A DNA stretch of 64,000 nt from JAEUKA01 sp044228505 (GTDB lineage Bacteria; Myxococcota_A; Polyangia; Palsa-1104; JAEUJZ01): contig JBGAUT010000001.1 of the NCBI GenBank assembly GCA_044228505.1, positions 62,001 through 126,000 of the forward strand, given 5' to 3'. The notes beneath the pieces were generated by a model. That model had not been told where the DNA came from and searched no databases. It saw nothing but the letters and a program-made list of their open reading frames with translations. Below are positions 18,128 through 27,458 of this stretch, one piece after another (position 1 is the stretch's first letter; every line of letters starts with the position of its first letter). A program made the position numbers and the translations under genes.

Positions 18128-21100
18128 TCAGCCAAGGCTGGCATCGGGATGGGTGACGGAGTACTTCATGGACTCGATTCCGATACCGAATGCCGCCAGA
18201 TTTCCGGCGACCGATAAGAACGGCTGTGCTTCTTCGGGAAGTAGCGGGTTTGTATTGTTGATTCCGGACACAATCTGCGCACCCATATCGAGTCTGGCGA
18301 GCTGTGCATCACCACGACCATTTTTGATGGCTGCGGAGTCAAATCCAATCGCAAAGACGATCATCAGGAAGCCGCAGGTTGCAGAGCCGACACCAAGCAC
18401 CTTCATCGAGTCGCTGCCGTTGATTTGTCGGACACCGTCGATAAGCTGCAACGTGGAAGCAACGAGGTTGAAGATCCAGTTGAGCCACTGCTCCGGAAGC
18501 ACAAAGCTTGCACTGCTGACCGAGTAAGGAGGAGTGACCGCACAACCAAAGAAGCCAAGGAAGGAGCCGACCGCTCCGAGCAGCTTCACCTTCGACTCCG
18601 ATTCGATGGCAACCGAGGCTCCGGTCAGCATGGCTTGGACCAGGCTCAGCACGGTTGCCAGCGCGGCCAGGGGATCCACGCTGCCTTGGCTGTCATCGGC
18701 GAAGGACAGTGGTCCGCCACTTCCAAAGAGCTTGCGGGTGACATGGATGAACGCAGCGGTCACCAGGGTGAACAGAGACTCTAGGCAGAGCTTCTGTTTT
18801 CTATGAAACACCACCAGCTCGATAAAGTCTGTCAGCAGCGGAATCGAGATCCGCTGCTGAATCACACTCTTTAGTCCGGATACGAGAGTGGGAACCACTG
18901 CGAGCGCCCCGTCTGCGATGGCCTTGACGATGCGAATCGCACCACCAGCCAGCGGCTTGACCAGCGCAAGCAGCGCGTCTGCGCCCAAGCCTAGTAGTTG
19001 TTTGGGATCCGCGAACGCAGCGCACAGAGGCGAGCTCGCAAACGATACCAAGAACGACTCGACCTCGCTGGCCACGGTTCCGGTGAGTGAAGTCAGAAAC
19101 GCCGCGACTCCGTCCAGACCAAAGTCGATCGGCAGGCTCAAGCCTCCCCCAAGAGCCGACTGGAGCCTGTCCATCAGATAGCCGAACTGGCCACCAATCG
19201 AGGAGGAATGACCCGATGAGGACTGAGCGCTCGGCACCTGGTTGCCTTCTCCGAGTCCAGCGATCGTCGCTTCGAGCGTCTGGAACTGTGTAGAAAGGGA
19301 GGCACGCTGTGTTGCAATCGTGTTGCCAATGGAGTTCAGTCGCTCGTCCACCGCGTCTTGGAGTTGCGACTGAATTCGCAGGATGGCATCCCAATCAAAC
19401 AGAGAAGCGAGGAAATCGATCACTGCTTTGATCGTAAGGCCCACTCGCACAAAGAATGCGCCCACGATCTGCACGGCCGCTTCGATGTTTTCGACCACTG
19501 TCTTGACGATACTCTGGACCCCGTTTACGACCACCAGCGCGAGCACTGTGACCTTGTCTGCCACATCGATCGCAAGCTGCGTTGCGGTTGCCATCGCCGT
19601 CGACACAAAGTCTCCAACAAGGTGAGCAGTCGCCAGGTCCGCATGTTTGATAAGGATCTGCGCTGCGGCTCCCACTGTGTCTAACACCTGCGCAACCGAA
19701 CCCACCACATAGGTCGTTTGACTGGCGATGGTATTTGCAACGGAAGTAGCCACATCGGCGGTTCGCTGGGCAGCGGAGGCAATGGCTCCTCCGACAGTTC
19801 CGGCTGCATCCGCGATGTCATTGCCGAGATCCTTCCAATCATCTCCATCAAACGGATTCCAGAAGCTTAAGGCACCCTCTGAAGCCGCTACAGCGGACGC
19901 TTGCGGCTTGAATCGGCCCATGAGCAGGGAAACTCCACCAGCGAGCGCTTGGGCATCGGCCAATCGACTGGACGGCAGCAGCGGACCGGGTTTCCCGGCC
20001 GGTGCGGTGACCAGTTGATTCGCGGTCAGCCCTGCCAATTTGGTGTGTAGATCATCATCAGGAGAGAACTCCACCCATTGCCCCGGATTCATCGCGACAG
20101 ACTGCGCGAACAGATTCGGAATCGCCATTTTGTCAGGTGGCGCAACGATGATAAAACGAGCCCTTCCCATCGCGGACGTCGTCAGCAGCAGCGGCGTGGA
20201 GGAATCGAGCCCCTGATAGGTGAAGACCCCTTTGTCCTGATGGATGATGTTGACCGGTGTGGTGGACAGTACTTTGACCTGCGAGCCTGGGAGTAGTGAG
20301 CCGTCTGTGGTGTGCGGAATCAGCACCACTTCGAAGCAGCTATGCGGTTCCTGGTTTTCGTCATAATCGACGATCAACTTGCACTGAGTTTCGATGGGTT
20401 GTTCTAGCTTCAAGCTGTAGGTGCCCGAGCCGGTAACGAGGTGAACTCCTCCCGCTGGGCACACTCCGGCAGCGGTCCCAGGCAAGTGCAGAACATGGCA
20501 GTTCGTACAGTACCGCCAACCCTCCTGTCCGCCTGCGGGATACGGTGCGCACGCCGTGAAGTAGGCTCCGCTGCCGGTGGAATCGTGGCCACCACCTGAT
20601 GGACAGAGTCCTGCCCCGATTCCTGGATGGAACAGAACCTGACACTTTTTGCACCAGCGCCAACCGGCCTGACCATACACTTCCGTGGGAGCCGCTCGGT
20701 GCATCACATAGCGAGCACTGCCCTGGAAGTCGTGGGTACCTCCTGCGGCACAGGTTCCAGGCAGACCGACGTAGCAGACTCCTTGACACTTGCGACAGCG
20801 ACACCACCCGGATTGCTCTGGAAGTAGACTGGGAGCGCCGAGCAGCATGCTGTACTTGATCGAGCCGGTATCGGTGTGAGTGCCACCACCAGGACAGAGT
20901 CCAGAGCCCGCAGAGGTCAAGTGCATGGCATGACACTTGGAACAATACCGCCAACCCTCCTGACCATCCGTTGAGTAGCTGGAGCTAGCCAGGAAGTAGG
21001 TACCACTTCCGGTGGCGTCATGCCCTCCGCCTGCTGGACAGAGCCCCGCGCCGAGGCCGGGGTGAAACAGGATTTGACACTTGCTGCACCACCGCCAGCC

Positions 21101-22591
21101 CTCTTGGGTGCTGACTTCGGTGAGTGCTGCAGTGGGCATGGCATACCAGGCGCTGTCTTGGAAATCGTGTGGGCCACCGCCGGTGCAGACTCCTAACAGA
21201 CCTCCGTAACAGCTCCCCTGACACTTGCGGCAGCGACGCCAACCACGCTGGTAGGCAGGGGCCGTTGGGACCGGAGGAATCGCCAACAGATTGAAGTAAG
21301 AAAGAGAACCGACAGTCGCGTGATCACCACCTCCAGGGCACATTCCTGGTCCAAGATTGGCTACATGGAGCACATGGCACTTTGAGCAGTATCGCCAGCC
21401 CTCTTCATCTTCTCCGGCGTAGGCAGAGAGGGAAAGAACATAGGGAGCACTCCCAGTGGCGTCATGCCCAGCCCCGGCTGGGCAGATTCCATTGCCCAGA
21501 CCGGGATGGAACAGACTTTGGCACTTGCTGCACCACCGCCAGCCGTCTTGACTGGCTCCTCCTGTTGGTGCCGAGAGTGGTATTCCGTACCAGGCGCTGC
21601 CCTGAAAGTCATGCTGTCCACCGGATGCGCAGCGGCCGGGAAGACCGCCGTAACAGCCGGCATTGCACTTCCGACAACGGCGCCAGCCTGCTTGATGAGA
21701 AGGAACAGAACAGCCGGTCGGGGTTCCAAGGAGCATGCTGTACGCGGCGGACCCGGTCTTGCGGTGATCTCCACCCCCTGGACAGCAGCCAGGTTCCCCA
21801 CTGCTAAGCTGTAGCGCATGACAGCTTTCACAGTAGCGCCAACCCTCCTCTCCTCCCGTGGCGTAGGGAGTGAGTGCGAGGAAGTACTGACCGCTGCCGG
21901 TCGCATCGTGCCCAACTCCGGCTGGACAGAGTCCCGCCCCCAGTCCTGGATGAAACAGAGCCTGGCAATTTTTGCACCAACACCAGCCCCCCTGAGAATA
22001 GCCACCAGAAGGCATGGTCGTAGGAATTGCATACCACTGACTGCCGTGAAAGTCGTGTGCGCCCCCTGATGCACAGACACCTGGCAGGTCGGCGTAACAG
22101 CTTTCATGACACGTGCGACAGCGACGCCAACCCTGCTGGACGTTTGGGGCGTTGCAGCCGGGCGGATTCCCAAACTGGAGGCTGTACGGAAGCGAGCCCT
22201 CCGTGCTGTGTTCGCCGCCCGCAGGGCAAACTCCCTGTGAAGCACCACCGATCTGCAGTGCATGGCATTTGCCACAGTAGCGCCAACCCTCCTGTCCCCC
22301 GGTTGCATACGGAGAGATCGCGGCAAAATACGGAGCGCTTCCCGTTGCATCATGCCCGCCACCTGCTGGACAGACTCCGACACCAAGCCCGGGGTGAAAC
22401 AGCACTTGGCATTTGTGGCACCAGCGCCAACCTTCCTGACTACTCACACCTGCTGGAGCAGAGGTCGACATCGCATACCACCCACTGCCGGTGAAGTCGT
22501 GAGTGCCAACGCCAGCGCAGAGCCCAGGAAGACCCTCGAAACAGATCGATTGACACTTACGACACCAACGCCAGCCCAGTTGTTGCGACAT
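18128..22591 (-). CDS. Giant protein with fifteen CCCH zinc-knuckle-like modules and a helical C-terminal half
   Basis: 1,487 residues, no signal peptide. Residues about 5-730 are fifteen modules of about 48 residues, each with GWRWC.KC (C-x2-C), a third Cys 11-12 residues later and a His 5 after that (CPAGGGHDATGS), so each could hold one zinc. They repeat in a fixed order A-B-C five times. A beta-rich segment follows (about 735-860; SCFEVVLIPHTTDGSLLPGS). Then comes a long Ala/Val-rich amphipathic-helical region (WNPFDGDDWKDLGNDIADA; VIDFLASLFDWDAI; QQRISIPLLTDFIELV) and some membrane-like helices at the end. The second half recalls a family of large uncharacterised fungal and actinobacterial proteins; this is from memory. 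The start is the ATG at 22591, preceded by AAGGGGGG; an ATG at 22648 is weaker. Function unknown. Confidence 0.88.
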   Translation of the reverse strand: MSQQLGWRWCRKCQSICFEGLPGLCAGVGTHDFTGSGWYAMSTSAPAGVSSQEGWRWCHKCQVLFHPGLGVGVCPAGGGHDATGSAPYFAAISPYATGGQEGWRYCGKCHALQIGGASQGVCPAGGEHSTEGSLPYSLQFGNPPGCNAPNVQQGWRRCRTCHESCYADLPGVCASGGAHDFHGSQWYAIPTTMPSGGYSQGGWCWCKNCQALFHPGLGAGLCPAGVGHDATGSGQYFLALTPYATGGEEGWRYCESCHALQLSSGEPGCCPGGGDHRKTGSAAYSMLLGTPTGCSVPSHQAGWRRCRKCNAGCYGGLPGRCASGGQHDFQGSAWYGIPLSAPTGGASQDGWRWCSKCQSLFHPGLGNGICPAGAGHDATGSAPYVLSLSAYAGEDEEGWRYCSKCHVLHVANLGPGMCPGGGDHATVGSLSYFNLLAIPPVPTAPAYQRGWRRCRKCQGSCYGGLLGVCTGGGPHDFQDSAWYAMPTAALTEVSTQEGWRWCSKCQILFHPGLGAGLCPAGGGHDATGSGTYFLASSSYSTDGQEGWRYCSKCHAMHLTSAGSGLCPGGGTHTDTGSIKYSMLLGAPSLLPEQSGWCRCRKCQGVCYVGLPGTCAAGGTHDFQGSARYVMHRAAPTEVYGQAGWRWCKKCQVLFHPGIGAGLCPSGGGHDSTGSGAYFTACAPYPAGGQEGWRYCTNCHVLHLPGTAAGVCPAGGVHLVTGSGTYSLKLEQPIETQCKLIVDYDENQEPHSCFEVVLIPHTTDGSLLPGSQVKVLSTTPVNIIHQDKGVFTYQGLDSSTPLLLTTSAMGRARFIIVAPPDKMAIPNLFAQSVAMNPGQWVEFSPDDDLHTKLAGLTANQLVTAPAGKPGPLLPSSRLADAQALAGGVSLLMGRFKPQASAVAASEGALSFWNPFDGDDWKDLGNDIADAAGTVGGAIASAAQRTADVATSVANTIASQTTYVVGSVAQVLDTVGAAAQILIKHADLATAHLVGDFVSTAMATATQLAIDVADKVTVLALVVVNGVQSIVKTVVENIEAAVQIVGAFFVRVGLTIKAVIDFLASLFDWDAILRIQSQLQDAVDERLNSIGNTIATQRASLSTQFQTLEATIAGLGEGNQVPSAQSSSGHSSSIGGQFGYLMDRLQSALGGGLSLPIDFGLDGVAAFLTSLTGTVASEVESFLVSFASSPLCAAFADPKQLLGLGADALLALVKPLAGGAIRIVKAIADGALAVVPTLVSGLKSVIQQRISIPLLTDFIELVVFHRKQKLCLESLFTLVTAAFIHVTRKLFGSGGPLSFADDSQGSVDPLAALATVLSLVQAMLTGASVAIESESKVKLLGAVGSFLGFFGCAVTPPYSVSSASFVLPEQWLNWIFNLVASTLQLIDGVRQINGSDSMKVLGVGSATCGFLMIVFAIGFDSAAIKNGRGDAQLARLDMGAQIVSGINNTNPLLPEEAQPFLSVAGNLAAFGIGIESMKYSVTHPDASLG
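20408..22585 (-). repeat. Fifteen-unit tandem repeat coding for zinc-knuckle-like modules (five A-B-C triplets)
   Basis: Unit length is about 145 bp and the higher-order period about 436 bp. Type A reads GWRRCRKCQGSCYGGLPG (extra Cys), type B GWRWCSKCQILFHPGLGAG, and type C GWRYCSKCHAMHLTSAGSG. Units of the same type in different triplets are more alike than neighbouring units, so whole triplets were duplicated after the A, B and C types had diverged. Confidence 0.9.
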
Positions 22592-22778
22592 CACATCACC
22601 CCCCTTGGTTTCACCCACATCTAACAGGGAGAGGAAACCATCCGTCAATCGGGAGGTATTTCTAACGAGAAGTCAGGAGCTTGAATGTGGCTATCCCACA
22701 CCACGAGCATCGACTCGGTGGAACGGCCGCTCGCCAATACCAACAGGGCACCAGATCTCGGCTGCAGCTGATGACATA

Positions 22779-24677
22779 ATGGCGATAGTGGGCGTACCGC
22801 CTGCTCCTTGGATGCGAACCTCCTCTGCCGAAAGCCGTGCGCAGATCCGACGCCATTACCGAGTGTGGCTGACCCTCTGTATGCTGACCTGCGGTGGACT
22901 TCTCGGGGTGCTGCTCTATGTGCCGGCGCTGATGGCGTTGGACTTTCTGTGGCTGGATCGGCTCACGCGGTGGCGCGCCAGTCATCAAATCGGAGACCCC
23001 GACATCGTGGTGGTCGGAATCGACGACTACAGCTTGCAAGCGATGACCCCGGTCGCTGGTCGCTGGCCGTGGCCACGGGCAACTCATGCCGAGCTGGTCG
23101 AGTGGTTACAGGCGCAGGGCGTGCGTGCGACGGTGTTTGACATCTGGTTTAGCGAGCCAGACGTGCTGCGACCAGACTTCGACGCCTACTTCGCCGAGGT
23201 CATGGGCCGTCAGAGTAACCTCTACTTGCCGACGCTGCTCATGAACAGTGTTGATCGCAGTCAGGCGCGCCGACTGGACAGCTATCCGGCGAGCTTGCCG
23301 GTCTATCGAACGGGGGCTGCGCAGCCTGAGGCCCGCGCCAACCTGCTGCTGCCCGCGATGGGCAAGCCCGAACACTGGAAGCTGGGGCTGGTCAATTTCG
23401 AGACCGATCGCGACGGTCGAGCTCGTCATTATCGCTTGGTGAGCCAACTCGATGGCTGGTCGCTGTTGTCGATGCCGTATGTGCTAGCGCGTGATCTGCG
23501 GCTTGGTCCCGCGCTGCCCCCGCCGGATCAGGCGCTGCTGTGGCGGCTCGACTGGCGACAGGGCAGTCAGCCGTACAAAACGCTGAGCTACGCCGACCTG
23601 TGGCAAAGCGCGCAGCGTGGCGGAAAAGAGCCTTCGCTGGCCGGCAAGATTGTGCTCATTGGTGCAACCGCTGCGGGACTGCATGATCTGCGGCCGACGC
23701 CGCTTGGGACACAGTACTCGGGGCCGTACATCCTGGCGACCGCCATCGACAACCTCAAAAATCACCAGCAACTTCACCATTCCTCGGTGGCGGGACTGCT
23801 GCTTGGGCTGGTGCTGCTCGGTGGACTGTGGTGGCGACTGCTCCACGAAGCGCGACTACAACGGACGGTGCTGCAGTTTGTGGTGGCCACCGGGAGTCTG
23901 CTGTCTGTAGGTGCACTGGCCACAACCCAGGGGTGGTTGGTTCCGGTGGTGTCACCGCTTTTGGCGGGGGGGCTACTACTCGCAATAGGGAGTGTGCTGC
24001 GCTACATGCAGGAACGCGAGGAACGCGAGGCCACCATTGACCTGTTTGGTCGGTTCCTGGATCCGCTCGTCGTAAGGCAACTGGCGCAGCAAGGACTCAC
24101 CGAGGAAACGCTGGCCGGCAAGACCTGCGAGATCAGTGTGCTGTTTTCCGACATCCGTGGCTTTACCGCGATGTCTGGCAAAGCCAGCGCGCAGACCATC
24201 ATGTCGCTACTGAACGACTACTTCAGTCGGCAAGTGACGGTGATCTTTCAACACCAAGGCACGCTCGACAAGTTCATCGGCGACTGCATCATGGCGTTCT
24301 GGGGTGCTCCGGTGGCGGATTCCCATCACGCCGTTCATGCCGTCAGCGCCGCGCTCGACATGGTGGATGTACTACTCAAGTTTCGCGAGGAACGCGGACT
24401 GACCGACTTTGACATTGGCATCGGCATCAATTCAGGACCGGCGGTAGTGGGAATGCTCGGCTCGCAGCAGCGGCTCGAGTACACCGCCATCGGTGATACC
24501 GTAAACATTGGCAGCCGACTGGAAGGCGTAACCAAGGGCAAGGCGCGCATCCTGGTGTCGCAAGCCACTCGTGATGCCTGTGGCGATGCCTTCGAGTTCA
24601 TCGCCCATGGTCCAGTGATGGTCAAAGGCCGAGAGGAACCGCTCCATATCTACGAGCCAAGGAGAAAATTGGCATGA
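22779..24677 (+). CDS. CHASE2-domain class III adenylate cyclase
   Basis: About 632-residue membrane cyclase making cyclic AMP. The N-terminal helix (LTLCMLTCGGLLGVLLYVP) leads into a periplasmic CHASE2 sensor (IVVVGIDDYSLQAM, RWPWPRATHAELVEWL, KIVLIGATAAGLHDL). Several helices follow (LLLGLVLLGGLWWRLL and after), then the catalytic domain. It holds both metal Asp (LFSDIRGFTAMSG; DKFIGDCIMAFWGAP), the base-reading Lys of LDKFIGD and EYTAIGDTVNIGSRLE with the transition-state Asn/Arg. All catalytic residues are present. Start uncertain: ATG 22779 or 22812; the frame further upstream is antisense to the giant protein gene. It overlaps the next gene by ATGA. Confidence 0.92.
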   Translation: MAIVGVPPAPWMRTSSAESRAQIRRHYRVWLTLCMLTCGGLLGVLLYVPALMALDFLWLDRLTRWRASHQIGDPDIVVVGIDDYSLQAMTPVAGRWPWPRATHAELVEWLQAQGVRATVFDIWFSEPDVLRPDFDAYFAEVMGRQSNLYLPTLLMNSVDRSQARRLDSYPASLPVYRTGAAQPEARANLLLPAMGKPEHWKLGLVNFETDRDGRARHYRLVSQLDGWSLLSMPYVLARDLRLGPALPPPDQALLWRLDWRQGSQPYKTLSYADLWQSAQRGGKEPSLAGKIVLIGATAAGLHDLRPTPLGTQYSGPYILATAIDNLKNHQQLHHSSVAGLLLGLVLLGGLWWRLLHEARLQRTVLQFVVATGSLLSVGALATTQGWLVPVVSPLLAGGLLLAIGSVLRYMQEREEREATIDLFGRFLDPLVVRQLAQQGLTEETLAGKTCEISVLFSDIRGFTAMSGKASAQTIMSLLNDYFSRQVTVIFQHQGTLDKFIGDCIMAFWGAPVADSHHAVHAVSAALDMVDVLLKFREERGLTDFDIGIGINSGPAVVGMLGSQQRLEYTAIGDTVNIGSRLEGVTKGKARILVSQATRDACGDAFEFIAHGPVMVKGREEPLHIYEPRRKLA

Positions 24678-25174
24678 AGAAGTATTCATATTATCGACTA
24701 ACCGCCGCGGCCTTGCTCACTTTGGTGCTGGCGGCGTTGCCAGTGCATGCGGGGCCGGGCAGCATCGCCACCCCTACTGAGCTGAAGAGTGCGCCTGAGC
24801 CAGCGGCAGCCACACTCTCTCAGCTCGCGCCGGGCAGCATCGTACAAGTCGGTGAGCGCTCCGGTGGCTGGTACAAGGTATCGACTCCGCAGGGCGAAGG
24901 TTGGGTGCGGATGCTCAGCCTACGAATCGGGACCAGTCCCCCAGCACCAGGGGCACCGCTGGGAAGCGGTCTGGCCAGTCTCCATCAAGCCAGCCGCAGC
25001 AACACCACCGTCGCCACCGGAGTCCGTGGGCTCACCCGCGAAGAGCTGAAGACCGCCCAAGAAGATCTGGTTGAACTGGATACCATGGAGCAGTTCACCG
25101 TCTCGCAACAGGATGCGTACCGGTTTGCGCAGACTGCCGGACTACCGGAGTTGCCCTCGCAGGGAGGCCGCTAG
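24674..25174 (+). CDS. Secreted bacterial SH3-domain protein
   Basis: 166-residue exported protein. A signal peptide (LTAAALLTLVLAALPVHA) is followed by an SH3b-like fold (LSQLAPGSIVQVGERSGGWY, VSTPQGEGWVRM), the type that often binds peptidoglycan. The C-terminal helix carries TREELKTAQEDLVELDTME. It overlaps the cyclase stop by 4 nt (ATGA), has its own AAGGAG site, and is followed 1 nt later by the M48 protease gene, so the three proteins are made together. Confidence 0.85.
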   Translation: MKKYSYYRLTAAALLTLVLAALPVHAGPGSIATPTELKSAPEPAAATLSQLAPGSIVQVGERSGGWYKVSTPQGEGWVRMLSLRIGTSPPAPGAPLGSGLASLHQASRSNTTVATGVRGLTREELKTAQEDLVELDTMEQFTVSQQDAYRFAQTAGLPELPSQGGR

Positions 25175-25175
25175 C

Positions 25176-26078
25176 ATGCGTCCGCTGAAGCGATTCCTTT
25201 GGAACTCTGTTTGTCTATCGGTTCTGCTCTCTGGATCGGGATGTGAGGTTCTGCAAGGAATGAAGTTTGGTAGCGGCGGTCTCGCACCGCTGGCCAGCGC
25301 CGGGCAGCGGATGGCGGAGAGCAGCGCTACTCCAGAGCCGGACGAAGCCGACATCGGTCGTCATCTGGCGGGTACTCTGGTGGGAGTCAAAAAACTTAGT
25401 CGCAATCTGCCGGCGCAGCGCTATGTCAATGCGGTCGGTCGCTGGCTCACTCTCCGCACCTCGCGCTCGACGCTACCTTGGCACTTTGGGATTCTGCAAG
25501 ACAACGACATCAATGCGTTCGCGGCCCCCGGAGGCTATGTCTTTGTGACGCAGGGACTGCTCAATCTGCTCGACAGTGAAGCCGAGCTGGCGGCGGTCCT
25601 TTCCCATGAAATTGCCCACGTCACCTATGAGCATCATCTCAAGGCGGTGCGAAACGGAAACATGCTTGGGTCTGCGCTCGACGCCAGCATTACGGTGGCG
25701 GATGCGGCGCTGGGCGGCAAACCCAGCGTGGGCCGGCGTGAATTTGTCCAGCGGGCGGTGAATGCGGCGCGAACGCTCTATGCACGAGGACTGGATCGCC
25801 AAGACGAATACCAAGCGGACGGTGAAGCGCTGCGTCTGATGACGATGTCGGGTTATGATCCGTACGCGCTCGTGGCGGTAATGCAGAAGCTGGAGGCGCG
25901 GGAGAGCAGCGATGGCCGCTTGGCGCTGCTGCTCCAGACCCATCCTCGTCCCTCCGATCGAATCAATGCGCTCAGCAAAGGACTGTCTCGCCTGCCGACT
26001 CCGCTACCACAGACAACGCTCACCGACCGCTTCGTACGCGAGCTGCGAACTCCTGCTCCACTCGACAATCCGGGCTAA
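25176..26078 (+). CDS. M48-family zinc metalloprotease, lipoprotein
   Basis: 300-residue envelope protease. A lipoprotein signal (SVCLSVLLSGSGC) places the lipidated Cys near residue 20. The zinc site HEIAH lies in VLSHEIAHVTYEHH, and the third ligand Glu is probably in RQDEYQADGEALRLM, as in BepA/LoiP-like M48 enzymes that check outer-membrane proteins. The ATG at 25176 has AGGGAGG upstream; a longer open frame from 25071 overlaps the SH3 gene and is unlikely. Third gene of the cyclase-SH3-protease operon. Confidence 0.93.
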   Translation: MRPLKRFLWNSVCLSVLLSGSGCEVLQGMKFGSGGLAPLASAGQRMAESSATPEPDEADIGRHLAGTLVGVKKLSRNLPAQRYVNAVGRWLTLRTSRSTLPWHFGILQDNDINAFAAPGGYVFVTQGLLNLLDSEAELAAVLSHEIAHVTYEHHLKAVRNGNMLGSALDASITVADAALGGKPSVGRREFVQRAVNAARTLYARGLDRQDEYQADGEALRLMTMSGYDPYALVAVMQKLEARESSDGRLALLLQTHPRPSDRINALSKGLSRLPTPLPQTTLTDRFVRELRTPAPLDNPG

Positions 26079-26167
26079 CACGGCGCTACCTGGGAATCTC
26101 CCGTGTATGACGGGGCCGCCGAGGCGCAGCAACACCAGATTCGCGTGAACATCGCACAGCCAACCTA

Positions 26168-26203
26168 TCCGAATCCACTGTCCGAATCCACTGTCCGAAT
26201 CCA
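26168..26203 (+). repeat. 13-bp direct repeat, nearly three copies
   Basis: The unit tccgaatccactg occurs twice in full and once truncated in the intergenic space after the M48 protease gene. No function is evident; the surrounding 216 bases carry nothing else I recognise. Confidence 0.7.
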
Positions 26204-26294
26204 AGGTGTGCAACTGGTGAACACCGATTGGATGGGCCTTTTGTGCAACAAGGACTCGCTTCCGCTGCCGACTTCGCGATAATCCCGCGTCACC

Positions 26295-27458
26295 ATGGAT
26301 TCCGCACCAGCCACAGCTGCTCATTCCACTTGTGCTGTCCGCAACGATCGAGGCGCGGTGCCCTCCGTCGTGCGGTGGCTGATTGGGAATCGGCTGGCTC
26401 TGTTGCTGCTGGTGTCTGTCGTGCTGTCGCTGTTTCCCAAGCTGCTCGTGCCAGAGACCTTTGTGACCTATCCTCAACATCCGTTGATCGACGGATGGAT
26501 TCGTTGGGATGCTGGCTGGTATCACCAAATTGCGAGCACCGGCTACGACAATCTGCCAAATGGAGAAGGGCAGCGCGACACGGCCTTCTTTCCTTTGCTG
26601 CCGCTGCTTACCCATGTGCTGGGGCGATTGATCGGCCACGTTGGGATCGCTGGACTCCTGGTCGCAAACGTGAGCGGAGTGTGGGCCTGCGTGTTGCTTT
26701 TCCGACTGACCGGTCGTCGTTTTGGCACCGCTGTGGCAGACAGAACGCTGCTGCTCCTCCTGTTCTTTCCCTATTCGTTCTATCTCAACTCGATGCATAC
26801 CGAGCCGCTGTTTCTGTGTTGGGTCGTAGCGGCGTTCTACTATGCCGATAAGCAGCAGTGGCTCCGTGCGGCCTTGTGTGCGGCTTGTGCCAGTGCCACC
26901 CGTAGCGTTGGGGTACTGGTTGGCTTAGGACTCCTGACCGCGTATCTAGAGTCGATCAAATTCGACCTGCGGAGGGTGCGCGCAGATGTGCTGTATCTGC
27001 TGCTCTGTCCGTTGGGGCTTGTCGCCTACATGTTGTTTCTGTGGAAGCGGTTTGGGACGCCGTTCCAGTTTGTCTATAGCCAGGTTGCGCTGGGCTGGGC
27101 AGGCAGCTCGTTTGTGAAACACCCAAGTGGAGAATCCACCTGGATTCACTCCCTGTTGTCGTGGTTTCTACGCCTGCAGTTCGGTCACCTGTTGGCGCTG
27201 GGAGCGATCACCTTGCTCGTGGCCATGCGGCGTCGGCTGCCGCTTTCTTTCGTTCTCTGGGCTGTCGTTACGCTCTGTGTATCGATGAGCAGTCCGGGCT
27301 CGCTTGGGAGATTCCTGGTGGTGGTATTTCCGACGTTCATCGCGCTGGCGCTCTTGCCTTGGCCGCGCAAGGTATGGATTGCGGTTCTTACGCTATCGGG
27401 GGCTCTGTTGGCGATGAATGCCGTGAAACAGTCGCTCGGACATTGGGTCGCTGGTTAG
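26295..27458 (+). CDS. GT-C fold mannosyltransferase-like membrane protein (PIG-V-like)
   Basis: 387-residue polytopic membrane protein with about nine to ten helices. The first outside loop carries the acidic motif DGWIRWDAGWYHQIASTGYD, the RWD-x2-(W/H)Y pattern of PIG-V-like and related lipid-linked-sugar transferases of the GT-C fold; its Asp residues are likely catalytic. Later landmarks are FFPLLPLL, YLNSMHTEPLFL and SATRSVGVLVGLGLL. The probable donor is a polyprenyl-phosphate sugar. It overlaps the convergent LysR gene by 4 nt. The exact sugar is not predictable. Confidence 0.8.
   Translation: MDSAPATAAHSTCAVRNDRGAVPSVVRWLIGNRLALLLLVSVVLSLFPKLLVPETFVTYPQHPLIDGWIRWDAGWYHQIASTGYDNLPNGEGQRDTAFFPLLPLLTHVLGRLIGHVGIAGLLVANVSGVWACVLLFRLTGRRFGTAVADRTLLLLLFFPYSFYLNSMHTEPLFLCWVVAAFYYADKQQWLRAALCAACASATRSVGVLVGLGLLTAYLESIKFDLRRVRADVLYLLLCPLGLVAYMLFLWKRFGTPFQFVYSQVALGWAGSSFVKHPSGESTWIHSLLSWFLRLQFGHLLALGAITLLVAMRRRLPLSFVLWAVVTLCVSMSSPGSLGRFLVVVFPTFIALALLPWPRKVWIAVLTLSGALLAMNAVKQSLGHWVAG

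Noticed and set aside
20361..22494. Several long open frames on both strands within the zinc-module gene
   Set aside because: All are shadows of the 145-bp repeats; only the frame of the 1,487-residue protein keeps the Cys/His pattern in every unit.
20408..22585. Regular repeats considered as a possible CRISPR array
   Set aside because: Units are about 145 bp with no unique spacers, lie inside a coding frame and have no cas genes nearby.
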